Below are positions 52,101 through 63,056 of a stretch of DNA of 64,000 bases, piece by piece. The position numbers and the translations under genes were made by a program. How positions within the stretch are numbered: position 1 is the stretch's first letter; the number at the start of each line of letters is the position of its first letter. The notes under the pieces are model-generated. The model ran no database searches, was not told the origin of the DNA, and saw only the letters and a program-made list of their open reading frames with translations. The stretch is taken from the NCBI RefSeq assembly GCF_965638725.1, contig NC_134954.1, forward strand, positions 124,001 to 188,000. The letters run 5' to 3'. This DNA comes from Aptenodytes patagonicus. Lineage: Eukaryota; Chordata; Aves; Sphenisciformes; Spheniscidae.

Positions 52101-54361
52101 ACCAGCTTCCATGGTAGGCAACAGCTGCTGATCAGCTCTCCCTGGTCTATGGTGGGGAAAGCAGAACACACTCCACAGTACTGGTGACCTTGTCCATCAA
52201 GCCCCAGCCTGTTCCTGCTCCTCTAGTGGCAGCAAGAGGCTGTTTACAGCTGTCTCCATCCTTTTCTCAAAGCTGTAGGTTGCTACCTAGCCCCTCTGAT
52301 GCTGCAGCCATCTCATCTACCCCACCTTAAGCATTTCCAGCAGCCACAGGATATGCTAGCTTATCAAACTGCATCTCTTGAAAGACATTTTGTGCTCAGC
52401 TGTATGCTATCATCTGTGCTATATGGCCTGCTCTAAAACCCTCTGCTCGTTTCCTCCCTCTTCCCCCGAGTCTTTGGGCTGCCTTGTGGCCTGGAGCACT
52501 TGCAAGCTCTGCGCTGCACCAAAGCCCCATGGCAGGGCAGGTCACTGATGCTGGGAACTGCGTTTGGGACACATCTCCAGCTCCAAAGGCAGTGTCGGCC
52601 AGAGCCCTTTCATGCTGCAGAGCACACCAGTGTGGTTTGCCTGCATTGTACTTCAGCACAGAGGCTGCTGCTGGTGTTGCAGATCAGGGCCAATGAAAAG
52701 CAACCTGGGCATCAGCCATGCTAGCAAAGACATCTGCCTCGTGCAGTTAGTGAGCATAATGATGTGGCAGCTTCAGCCCTTGATGTAAGGTGTTTCCCTG
52801 CTGCTACTTACTGTAGTTCAGACAGGTTTTCATCGGGTGACAGCTATCGGCTTCCTCCCGAGGAGGAGGCAGCAAGCAGCAAGCCTCTGTTGGGAAACGC
52901 AGATCTAAGCACACAAGAACTGGGAGAGAGCTCTACGCAGGAGTCACATTAGTGTCTGCTAGTGCCCAAGACACTTACATATCCCCCCAGCAATTGAGTT
53001 ATTTGTGTGTTTACCAGTTACTTCAGAACTGAAGTCTGATTTTGCAGGCGGTGCCTTCACCAGCTGACCACAAGGTTTGCATTGCTTGCAGAGGCAAATA
53101 ATAACTGCTTAGCCAGGCACATTTAGTTATGGTGTCCCTTTCTACATCTCTGAAAGCTGTAGGATTTCACCAGCTCTCTCACCACTTTACTCTCCTGTTA
53201 GAGTGGTAAATAACTTATTTTAAATTAAAAGGTTAAATTCTTTCCAAAGTGCATTTAGATGCAAGCAGAAATTCAGTGACATATACACAGAATCACCAGT
53301 TCAGAGAATTGTTCCATGTGCATGTCACATAGAGCCACTTTGCACAGGATGGGGTCTGGTGAAAGCTGATTTTTATCAGCCCATGAACTCACACTCTTCA
53401 CACAAACAATACTCTTGCGAAACATCTAGGAGCCAGTGTGACAAAGGCTCAGTACCTACTAACATCTCACGGATTTCTCAGGGTGGCAGGATGCCTGCCT
53501 TGAGCAGGAACCATCTAATGCAGCCCTTAACGGCAAGTTCCTTGTTTTGCACTGGTGTTTCCTCTTTCAGGTATGTCTTTCTGCTTTACATCTACAGACT
53601 CGTACTCTCTCCTGGAATGAATGGGCTTAAAAACAGGTTAATCCTTCCACCCCCCCCATTCCCCTCCCAAGGAGGTGGAGAGCAGCATGCCTCACTCACT
53701 CCCTTAGGGTTTCAAGCATGCCTTTGGGACGCAGGAACTCAGATTCAGCTGTTTTCCTCAGCTTGGAGCAGGAGCTCCAGGTTCGCAAGGCAGCCCAAAG
53801 GCTCAGAAACCTGCCCAGTTAGAGCCAGAGCATGAGGATGTCTACCAAGTGACATCTGCTATACTCTTGCAGCTCTTCACCCCCTGTCTTCCAAGCCAGC
53901 AGAACTGGTAGAAAAGCTTTCGCTCGTGGGTTGTACTGGGCTTTAGCTTTGGTTGCTGCAATCTCTGCCTAGCTCAAAACCAAGCTAAGTGTAATTTTAC
54001 CTCATTTGCACAGCCTGGCTTAAGGAATTAGTGTTCACATTGTCACAGGATGCCCCTGCTATCTATGGGGGCTCTTCTAACTGCTATTCCACCCCCCCAT
54101 TCAAGATCCCCCTATTTAGTAAAGGCTGTCTACCATGTCCTATTGGAAGTGTATCTTGAGATATTTACTCATAAACTGAGTAAACATAAACAAAGTTTGA
54201 CAAAGGACGCATCCCAGTTACAGGCTGAGAAAGCCAGCTTTGCAGACTCAAAATCACATTCATAACAAAGTAAATATTTACTTAAATATCCTTTTTTTAT
54301 AGGAGTCATACATCTATTAAGAGGTAGGAGGAAAGTCTTACCATGTCTTTTCCCATTTCAG
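49131..54361. other. Intergenic DNA and presumed upstream intron of GPR35-like copy 1
   Basis: No coding exon was recognised. Because copy 1 is preceded by a splice acceptor, a non-coding 5' exon and its promoter probably lie somewhere here, but I cannot place them. An (AAC)n repeat is present at 51286-51308. Confidence 0.5.
51286..51308 (+). repeat. (AAC)n microsatellite
   Basis: Seven to eight tandem AAC units, 23 bases, uninterrupted. Confidence 0.92.
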
Positions 54362-54371
54362 GTCTCAGAAC

Positions 54372-55331
54372 ATGATACAACATCTACACATCAGGACAAT
54401 GAATGTGTCCAACAACTGCAGTGTCACAAATCTAGAACTGTATCACCATGTTCGTCTCATTGAATTTGTTCTGTATAATCTCATTTTCTTTTTTGGAGCA
54501 CTATTTAATGCCCTTGCCCTTTGGGTGTTCTTCTGCAAGATGAAGAAGTGGACAGAAACCAGGGTGTATGTAATCAATTTAGTCTTTGCAGACTGCTTCG
54601 TCATCTGCACCTTGCCTTCCATGGCTTATTTGCTCTGGAATAAGTCAACTCGAGATGAACTCTGCCAGTTTATAGAGGCAATGTATTTTGCCAACATGGT
54701 AGTGAGCATCTACATAATTTCATTTATCTCCATTGATCGATACATTGCCATAAAGCACCCCTTGAAAGCCAGGACCTTCAGGTCTCCATCAAAGGCTGCC
54801 CTTCTTTGTGGGCTTCTGTGGGTCTCTGTGATAATTGGTGTCACCTTACAGCTTTGGCAGAGACACGCTGATCTCTGCTTTCAGAAGGATACCACCGCGC
54901 CTGCTACTCTGAGCCTGCTTTCCATTTTCTTCATTTTTACTCTTCCATTAGCAATCTTGACTTTTTGCTCCACAGAAGTAATCAGAAACCTTAAGAGACG
55001 TCTGAACGCAAATTCACCAGAGGAGAAATTAATCCAGAAAGCTGTTCACATTATTTATGCAAATCTGATTGTATTTCTAATATGTTTTCTGCCAGCCTAC
55101 CTTGGGGTACTTGCCAGGTTCATAATGGAGAGCATTGGAGCTACCTGTTTCCTGCTCCAGGTTATGAAGAACTTCTCCTCCATGACAAGGTGTATTGCCA
55201 CGTCCAACTGCTGCCTGGATAGCATCTGCTACTATTTTGTGACCAAGGAGTTCCGTGAAACCCTTCTACTGCCCAAACCCAGCACTGAAAAAACAGATCA
55301 AATCCACCCCTTGCAGGCACACACTTGCTAA
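54372..55331 (+). CDS. GPR35: GPR35-like G-protein-coupled receptor, copy 1
   Basis: This intact single-exon coding region of 319 codons encodes a class A seven-helix receptor closest to GPR35, a plasma-membrane receptor coupled to Gi/G13 in mammals. Residues from the first ATG: TM1 about 31-53 (FNALALWVFF), the WTETRVYVINLVFAD start of TM2, Cys in ELCQF (TM3 disulfide), IDRYIAI (DRY at 54735-54743), FRSPSKAALLCGLLW into TM4, DLCF in loop 2, CFLP in TM6, and NCCLDSICYYF replacing NPxxY in TM7. The last is a GPR35/GPR55 hallmark. The arginine 3.36 of mammalian GPR35 is Met here (54696-54698). A splice acceptor (TTTCCCATTTCAG) ends at 54361, ten bases before the first ATG, which has A at -3. 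A second ATG at 54399 would give 310 residues, near the 309 of human GPR35, with NVS and NCS sequons at the N-terminus. Confidence 0.93.
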   Translation: MIQHLHIRTMNVSNNCSVTNLELYHHVRLIEFVLYNLIFFFGALFNALALWVFFCKMKKWTETRVYVINLVFADCFVICTLPSMAYLLWNKSTRDELCQFIEAMYFANMVVSIYIISFISIDRYIAIKHPLKARTFRSPSKAALLCGLLWVSVIIGVTLQLWQRHADLCFQKDTTAPATLSLLSIFFIFTLPLAILTFCSTEVIRNLKRRLNANSPEEKLIQKAVHIIYANLIVFLICFLPAYLGVLARFIMESIGATCFLLQVMKNFSSMTRCIATSNCCLDSICYYFVTKEFRETLLLPKPSTEKTDQIHPLQAHTC

Positions 55332-58300
55332 AGGAAGGAGGGAGGGGGGCAGGGGGGTACAAAAACCACCAAACCCAAAAAAACCCCACAACAACTCTGT
55401 AACATCAAGAGAAGATACAGCTTCAGCATTATTGGGATAACTATTGCTCTTTCTCTCTAGGCAGATCTTTGTTAGGTTTAGCATTACTGTTAATTGCGAT
55501 TTATACTCTGTGTTTCTATTAAACAAGTAAGTTATTTCACAGAGATGTGTAAAAGTGTGTATGTAATTGCTGGTTGTTAACCTGTCTCCATTCCACCCTC
55601 GAGCACCTACTTGTTACTCTTACAGGCAGACAGGTGACCCATGTATGTCTCCCTGTTTTAGTTCATTTTGCAGCTAAAGTCAATTGATCCTTATTGCTAA
55701 CACATGCAAAAGAATATATCATGTTTTACCTCATTGTGTATTTCAGGTTGTTTGCATTATTAATCCAGTTTATTTTTATCATATTCCTTTGGTGGTCTGG
55801 GGGGGGTTGTCAGGCGGTACCAGCATATTACTAAGTACATGGCCCTACAAAACAGCCTAGACTCTGCTGACTGTCCTTCCCCTTCAAGTCAATGGGTCAG
55901 ATAGATGTGAAGGGAACACTCTTAGGATGAAAGCCAGACTTGTCCAGTGCCATAAAAGCACGAAGTCCAGGAGATTTCAGAGTCGAGTCCTCCTGCCGGC
56001 TCCCCTCCTGCTGCACTGCTGAGCCCTGGCACAGAGACACCTCCTTAAAGTAGCTATCCCCAAGGGGCTGCTGCTCCCACCTGTGGGGAAGCCCTTTTAA
56101 CTCTGTCTAGACCTTTGCCACCTGTGCATTGCTATTCCCTGGGTTTATGTTGTGGCACCAGGCTGGCCCCCAGGTTCACCCTCCCGGCCGCAGCTCAGTG
56201 TCAGAGTATCACCCCCCAGCTGAAACCCACAGCTGGACACAGCCGGGTCCAGAGGGACCTGGGAGATGGGTCAGGGGAGATGGGGAGTGGGTTGACCCTC
56301 TACATGTTATTCAAATGCTCCTTAGGACCAGGCTTTATTCTTTCTAAATACTGAAAAATCTCCAAAATGGCCTCCGAGCTCTGCCCAGGCAATGCTCAGA
56401 GTGCTCCAGGAGACAGTGTGGAGGAGTCTTCCCTGCCCACTTACACAGTTTCCTCTGTGACCTACATCTGCCTTCAGGAAGCTCACGGCTGCTACTCAAT
56501 CTGCTGTTGTCACCTTTGAGACCGCGAGCTCAGGAGACATGAATTAATGGGACAAATCCTGAGGGAGTCAGAGTCTGGCTCCCGTCAGCTGGCCCGCAGC
56601 CAACAGACAGCAAAAGCCATGAAAATGACTATAAAATACCACTGAGGCATGTTCTTAAATATGTTTCTAAAGGTCCTGACACCTATGGTGTGCTCACTGC
56701 CACACCGGTATCTCTTGCCTGCACCCGGTTGGCAGTGACTGTCATTACCAGCTTGGGCTTTCCAGTGATGCTGATGAGCAGTGTCAGACACCTGGCTGCT
56801 TTGCAGAGGACAAGCAGGCCCATAATGTCTGTCACCTTTCTTGTAAAGACACCGAAGAGAAGCATGCTGGGTCCCCTCGCCCTGGGCTCACTGTCATGCA
56901 GATGCACGAGCACCAGCATGCCCCCTCGGAAAGGCTATCAGCCACTGCCCTGCTGCCTGCCTGGGGCATGTTCTGCAACCGTACCAGAGGCTGCACGGGC
57001 TGCTGTGCTCCCTGGGGGACCTTTTGCTGCCAGAAGGGTAATTTGCAACCATTATGGGTTTTATTTCAGAAATTATTTGTTTTCCCACAACTGAAAATAT
57101 TAAATTTTAGTTGCTAGTTTGTGTGAGATGAGTGGGTGGAGCACAGACTGGGTGGAAAAATTTATGGTGAAGCATTGAGCTGATGTGAGTAGAACAACAG
57201 AGGGCACCAGAGACTCAACCATCCCAAAAAGTAGGTCATAAATGAAGCACTTTTGGGGAACAAGAGTTCATTGCGGTGTTTCAGCGCTCCCAAGCTGTCA
57301 ACAGCAGGCTCTTGAGCAGCTGTGCCCTGCACAGAGCAGCACCCTGTACCGGCACCTGTGGCCCTGACATATCTCCTCCCCTGCCAGGACACCCGCATCT
57401 AAACCGCAACCTTTCTGAGGACTAAACACACCTGACAGCCCCACAAGAAGCAGGTAATATCTTTCAATTCTTCCCACGCCAGCGCGTGGCAGTGGGCTCT
57501 GCTCAGTACTTCAGGGTGTGCTTTCTCCTCTTAACTGAACCACTAGCCAAGGCTGCGTGCTTGTTAACATACACGTCAATCCTCAGCTGTACACAGATGC
57601 CTCAGTTTCCTCCTGCTTTCACAGCTGTTATACCTCACTGTTTTGCAGCCACATGTGTCATTCAGGGGGTGTCTTCATCCCTTGCTGCGGTTTCACGCTA
57701 GTGCTTCTTACCATGCCTCTTCTGTGAGTATGGAGACACCCGGCTCCAGGCACACTGCAGCACAGGACCTTGGGAACCGCCACCAGCTCTGTGCTTACAT
57801 GGGGGATTCGATGTGGCTGGGATGCCTAGCGCAGACTGGAGGGCTCGGCTGCTCCTTGGGGCAGTGCTATGCATGCACAGTGGCTTTTTCACTGCGGGAT
57901 GACTGCGGTAGGCTGGCAGGGAACTGCTGCAGGGTAGGTGGTATCACAGTACAGCCAAGGACCTGTGAGGCTGAAAGCCCAAGAGAGCCAGGACACTGGC
58001 TCTATGTTAGTTCCTCCATAAATTCCACCCTAAAAAAGACTGTATCCCTGTGGTTCAGTAATGCCATACCAGTTCCGGCGCTAGAGCAGGTGCTGCGCTT
58101 TCCTCCATGGTTGCCAGATCCATCTCCCAGTTTCAGACACTAAAAACAGTTCACTTAGTTCATGCAATTGGACATTTTCACTACATTTTAGATGTTGATG
58201 CTTAGAAGCTGCTGACTTATAAGGCAATGTATTTATAAGAGATTGTAGGAATCTGGGCATTTTCCTTTCCTGCCTCACTGTAAACACTTCCTTTATGAGC

Positions 58301-59190
58301 TTCAGACTAAGTCTGATTCATCTCCGCAGCCTCCTTGCTGGTAGCGGATGCCCTGAAATTTTTAAAGGAATACCAGGAGATAGTCTAAGTTCTTGGATTT
58401 GTGTTTTCTGCTCTAGCAACATTTTGGCTTTCTATCTTTGAAGGTTGAGATCAGGCACGTGTGCTCACTTTCCCTTCTCTGGAGACCTGTTACCTGCTAG
58501 GGCTGGTGGTACCCATGCTGAGCTATTCCTCCCCAGCAACCCACAGCGAGAGGAGTGGGTTCGTGCTTGGGGGCAGCCTGCCTGCAGCAGGCACCCACCC
58601 ACCCACCACCCTGCAGCGGCATTCCCACTGCCCCCAGGAGTAAAGCCACCTGAGCTACCTTTTACGGCTGGAAGGGCTCAAGTCCTGTGGAGGTTCACAG
58701 GCCTGGCAAGAGCCAGAGCAAACCCATGGGGTGGCTTCAGCAGCAAAGCAAGGGCCTTGGAGGGCAAAGGGGGAATGCTGCCCGGCTCTGCTTTGGGCTG
58801 CCCTAAAGCCAGTGGCTCTCTGATAACCACAGCAGCAGCAAAGATAAGGGACCACAAAAATTATCATTCTGCTTTGCAGACCCTCTGCTGTTACCCAAAC
58901 TGTGCAAACCAGGACTGGATGGAGGGCAAGGCAGGCTTAACCCCATAATATCTGCAAGAGAGGGTTGCCTCTGTGTTTTTGTGTTAGCTGGTGGCAAGTG
59001 ACAGTATTACTTTGATGTCTGAGGGACAGACGGTGCTGATGAGCCACTGAGCCCCTCCAGGGGCTGCCTACATATGCAGTGCAGGGGTGTGAGGAGCCAC
59101 AGAGCCATGAGAGCAGGGGCACTGCAGCAGGACCCAGCCCAGAGGACCTGTCCCTGAGCTCGGTCTCATGCCTGCACCCTTTTCTTGCAG
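55332..59190. other. Intergenic DNA between GPR35-like copies 1 and 2
   Basis: About 3.9 kb, covering the 3' untranslated region of copy 1 and the upstream intron or promoter of copy 2. No other gene was recognised. Minus-strand frames at 56919-56585 are hydrophobic in part but match no family I know. Confidence 0.5.
55518..55523 (+). other. Possible poly(A) signal (ATTAAA) of GPR35-like copy 1
   Basis: ATTAAA lies about 190 bases after the stop codon of copy 1 and is followed by GT-rich sequence (GTGTAAAAGTGTGTATG). The placement is plausible but not proven. Confidence 0.35.
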
Positions 59191-59202
59191 AGACGGCCCA
59201 AC

Positions 59203-60171
59203 ATGGAGAACTGCACCAAAGACTACAACATGCTGCAGGATGGCATTGTGCTATTTCAACTTATCATCTACATCCCAGTGCTCTCTTTGGGGATCCCACT
59301 GAACATGATTGCCTTCTGGGTCTTCTGCTGCAAACTCAAGAGGTGGACCGAGACCAGGGTGTACATGATCAACCTCATGGTTGCAGACAGTTTTCTGCTC
59401 TTTGCCCTGCCTTTCCTGATATATTTTACTATGTACAACCATCCCATAGACAAGCTGTGTTTCACCATACAGAACATCTATTTTACAAACATGCCTATGA
59501 GCATCCTTATCATCACCCTGATTGCAACTGATCGATACATTGCGATCAAGTTCCCTCTAAAAGCAAAGATTCTTCGATCCCCGCTGAAATCGGCTTCTAT
59601 CTGTGGGTTTCTTTGGATAACGCTGATAATTTATTCCTACTTAGGTCCAAAATTTCATGAAAGAAAGGAACAATTCTGCCTTCAGAAACAATCTATTCAA
59701 CCTAATTATTCATTGTTATTCTCCATTATCTTTGGGTATTTTATTCCCTTAGGGATTGTGGTTTTTTGCTCAGTACAAGTCATCAAATGTCTCAAAAAGA
59801 AGATGGCCAGGAGCCCTCATGACACAAAGTTAATCCAGAAAGCAATCCACATTGTTTCTGTGAATTTGTGTGTGTTCATTGTATGTTTTTCACCTTTCTA
59901 CATCACACTGCTCTTGCGGTTTGCAGTGGATGTTGCTGGAGCTTGTTCTCTGCTCTCAGAAGTTAGAGCCTCTATTCAGATCTGTGCATGCTTAGCAAAT
60001 TCTAACTGCTGTTTGGATGCATTTTGCTATTACTTTGCAGCCAAGGAATTTCCGGAATTTCCTTCTCTGTTCCCCACTTGTATATCAATGAGGTCCAAGA
60101 TGAAGCAAAGCCAAGAGTCACAACCACCCACAGCTCAAGTCATGACATCAACAAGGTGTAGTGCACCATAG
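59203..60171 (+). CDS. GPR35: GPR35-like G-protein-coupled receptor, copy 2
   Basis: This intact single-exon coding region of 322 codons encodes the second GPR35-like receptor. The N-terminus MENCTKDYN has one N-glycosylation sequon (NCT). Landmarks are TM1 with IPLNMIAFWVF, WTETRVYMINLMVAD, Cys in KLCFTI at the top of TM3, TDRYIAI (DRY at 59530-59538), LRSPLKSASICGFLW, QFCLQ in loop 2, VCFSPFYI in TM6 and NCCLDAFCYYFAAKEF in TM7. Position 3.36 is Met (59491-59493) instead of the mammalian Arg, while the TM6 Arg of LLLRFAVDV matches GPR35. The ATG at 59203 is chosen because an acceptor (CTTTTCTTGCAG) ends at 59190; the apparent frame extension upstream starts inside that acceptor and has no ATG. 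The C-tail is longer than in human GPR35 and rich in Ser and Gln. It is clearly a paralogue of copy 1 in the same orientation. Confidence 0.94.
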   Translation: MENCTKDYNMLQDGIVLFQLIIYIPVLSLGIPLNMIAFWVFCCKLKRWTETRVYMINLMVADSFLLFALPFLIYFTMYNHPIDKLCFTIQNIYFTNMPMSILIITLIATDRYIAIKFPLKAKILRSPLKSASICGFLWITLIIYSYLGPKFHERKEQFCLQKQSIQPNYSLLFSIIFGYFIPLGIVVFCSVQVIKCLKKKMARSPHDTKLIQKAIHIVSVNLCVFIVCFSPFYITLLLRFAVDVAGACSLLSEVRASIQICACLANSNCCLDAFCYYFAAKEFPEFPSLFPTCISMRSKMKQSQESQPPTAQVMTSTRCSAP

Positions 60172-62018
60172 GTGTTAAGAGCCACAGTGCTGCTGAAGTT
60201 TTGAGGCAGAGGGGATGGGACCACCTACAGTATTTGCAATCATTGTAGGTATAGGCATACCTGCAAAAAGGGGCAACCCCCTCCAAGGAGTCTGATATTA
60301 ACTTGAATTTTGTCCTTCTGTCCTCAGTGACTTGGCTCCAGCTCTGATTGTTGTCTTGGATCATTGTATTGCAGCTTCAGGTGTCTCCTGGTCAAGAGGG
60401 AGAGCCACGTGGTATGGAGAATAGATGATAAGGCCATTGTTTCTGCCATGCGCTTATCTGTACATATCATGCAGCTAAACATAGGAAACTGAGCACCCTT
60501 ATAGCAATACACAAATCCACTTCTAGTACTGTAATATATATGGTCACTTAAAAACAAGAAAAAGCCCCTGTACTACAATGCCAAACCTAATACAACGGTA
60601 TTAGGTAGTTTCCTGCCAACCTATATAATTTCAAAGCTTGCAGCTATCACCAGGATGCAGCTATTGCTGTGCATTGAGTAAAGTGCAGGAGTCAGACAGT
60701 GGCCTGAGACTATTGCCCCATTCCTGCCATGTAACACTTGTATTAGCTTGTGGCAACGCCCTGGCATTTGTGAGCCTAAAATCATTGTGGGTGTAAATAA
60801 AGCCACTACTGCATGGAAAAACTGAGCTACACAAAAGCATTGTGGACCACAAAACAGACCCTTAGCATTGTGCATATCAAGTATAAAGCTGTGAAGATCT
60901 GATCTCACCTAAGCACTACCGTAAGCCCTGGTGACAGGTTTGTTGTTGTACTTTAATGGGATCAAATCTTCAATGGGTGTCCTGTCTGGTGAGAGGTGAT
61001 TCCATCTGCCTGAGTTGTGGCAGCCTCACACTGCAGGAGTGTTGATGCCCAGAAAACAGCAGTGAGCCACACAAAGGAGATGCAGCCCTGATCCCTCCCT
61101 CATCATCCATGAACAGTTTTCAGGGGAGGTTTGATGAGAGTGGGGTGTGTAAGGCCCTTTTGCAGAGATAGGGCACACCCACGGCTGAAGGCTTCTCAGC
61201 ATTGCCCTGTGTGACAAAGCATTGCTTTGGATTTGGGTTTTTTCCTCTTTCAGCTGCTTGGACAGTGCACAGCAGGGGTTCAAAAGCTCTCCTGCACCTC
61301 ATTTTGAGACATTTAACTCTTTCCATGCATTATACACACAGCCTTGATCTATCCTAGCTGGATCCCAGACCAGGCATTCAGTTTTAATGTCTGGCTTTCC
61401 AGGTACCAAATTCCTCTATAATACCTGTGCTTGCTGACTATGCACCATGTATCCTCCCACTCCACAGGGAAGTGACAACAGAGCAGCTCAAAACAGTTAA
61501 GCCACAAAGGGAGGTCTTGGGGCACCGGAAGGAAGCGACCCATGGAGAAACCTGGGCTGAGAGGGGAGCAAGTGCCAGGGCGTGACTACTTCGTGTTTAT
61601 CTGCATAGAAATTTCATCTAACATTTTACCACATAGTCACTTCAATAACTTCAAGTCAGCGTGGGAAACATTATAGAGTTTTTGAAATGCATGTGATATA
61701 GCTGTATCTCGGTTGGCTTCATGATCCTCGACTTTCAGTGTCTTCTGACTTGTAAACCCCTAAAAAATTCCTCCAGGGAAACCCATATTCTGCTCATTTA
61801 AACCTACAGACAATTAACTTTCTTAGTGACAACTTACAAATAGTTCCCCTGCAAGTGGCCTGCCACCTTCTAGTCTCTGCAGACCACATGCTGAAACTAC
61901 TCTCGAGACATTGGCCAAACAACATCATAGGAAATGACTATTCCCATCACAGAAAGTACTTCCCATCCAAATGTTAGATCTACCTGCTTTGTGTCAATAC
62001 TTTGGCAGAGGTCCCAGC
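60172..62018. other. Intergenic DNA between GPR35-like copy 2 and the copy 3 pseudogene
   Basis: About 1.85 kb with no recognised gene. An AATAAA at 60796-60801 is a possible poly(A) signal for copy 2. A splice acceptor-like TTGGCAG ends at 62008. Confidence 0.5.
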
Positions 62019-62970
62019 ATGATGGAAGCTGCAGTGAGCAACTGCAGCATAAAAATGTATGAAACTACTCAGGTCATTCAGTTGATCATTTATGTCCCAG
62101 TTTTCTTCTTTGATGTATTATTTAATGCTCTGGCATTACTGGTATTTCACTGCAAGCAGAGGAAAAGGGCCATGTGTGTACATGACCAACTTAATCATTG
62201 CACACTGGCCCTCATTCTGCCTTTTACAGTCTCTTTTCAAAGACAGGAAAAGATACAAGAGACAAATACTGCCTGATCTTAAAAACCATCTATTGCTTAA
62301 GGAGATGTGTGAGTGTTGTCACCCTTGTAGCTGTCAACAAATACACTGCAATTAACTATCCTCAGAGAGCAAGAGGATTAGGGTCCTCATTAGCCCATTC
62401 TCCTTTATGGTGTGCCGTTGATTTTCATGACAGGCATCACTTACGTGTCCAGGCAAGTGGTCTTCAGCAAGGAGAAAGACTTCTGTTTTCAGAAACAGTG
62501 CAGAGGGCCTTCAAAAACACTTTTGGCTCTAGCATCCCCTTCTGGGATTTTGCATCTCATTGGTTATAATGAATGCCTGTTCCAAACAGATTATTATGAA
62601 AAATTCTATTATTTTGAAAAAAGATGAAGGTTGATTCATATCAACCTGTTATCCTACTGTTAATCCAGAAAGCAAACAACTTATTTTTTTTCCAAACCCG
62701 GTCACATTCATGTTTTCTCCCTGTTAACATGGGGCACCTTGTCCAATTTATAATGGGCTCCAATTAGGTCATCTACTCTGAAATACAAACAGTGATGCTT
62801 TTGTGCATGTGGCCTCATGTATAGGCCTCATAGTATAGCAAATACTAACTGCTGTTGAGATGCCATTTGCTACTGTTTTGCAACCAAAGAATTTCAGAGC
62901 ACTTTCTTCTTACCCAAGCCTATAGTTTTTAAATCAAGGAAGGATCACAGACAAGGCACGCTATTAAACT
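62019..62970 (+). pseudogene. GPR35-like copy 3, frameshifted pseudogene
   Basis: The start resembles the two intact copies: an ATG ten bases after an acceptor-like TTTGGCAG, then VSNCSIKMYETTQVIQLIIY and TM1 with LFNALALLVFHCK. The frame breaks near 62170-62178, where the WTETR segment is partly lost, although VYMTNLIIA is still readable in the next frame. It shifts again in TM2 (LALILPF, near 62205-62240). TM3 is readable as CLILKTIYCL, but DRY has become NKY (62336-62344). TM4 on is scattered over frames. TM7 shows NCC, a stop, then DAICYCFATKEF near 62850-62890, and the tail ends in a stop at about 62970. Several frameshifts and stops rule out a functional receptor. It is a tandem duplicate, not a processed copy, since the acceptor and orientation are kept. 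Confidence 0.92.
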
Positions 62971-62977
62971 AAACAGC

Positions 62978-63056
62978 TGCCGTGGTTTCACCCCAGCCAG
63001 AAGCTAAGCACCACACAGCCGCTTGCTTATTCCCTGTCGGTGCCAAAACCAGTACA
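62978..63056 (+). mobile_element. Internally deleted mini-LTR of the same ERV type
   Basis: The left end (TGCCGTGGTTTCACCCCAGC, then CACCACACAGCCGCTTGCTTA) matches the start of the LTR type seen at 38.2 kb. It then jumps to a right end like its terminus (GCCAAAACCAGTACA). The 79-base element is flanked by perfect 5-bp direct repeats ACAGC (62973-62977 and 63057-63061). It begins with TG and ends with CA, as an LTR should. About 500 bases of LTR interior are missing. It sits a few bases after the last codon of the GPR35-like pseudogene. Confidence 0.8.

Noticed and set aside
53359-53835. A 158-codon plus-strand frame upstream of GPR35-like copy 1
   Set aside because: Composition and lack of domains suggest chance. 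It is not joined to copy 1 by a consistent frame.
59185-59202. N-terminal extension MQRRPN of GPR35-like copy 2
   Set aside because: It starts on TTG inside the splice acceptor CTTTTCTTGCAG. The first ATG after the acceptor is at 59203.
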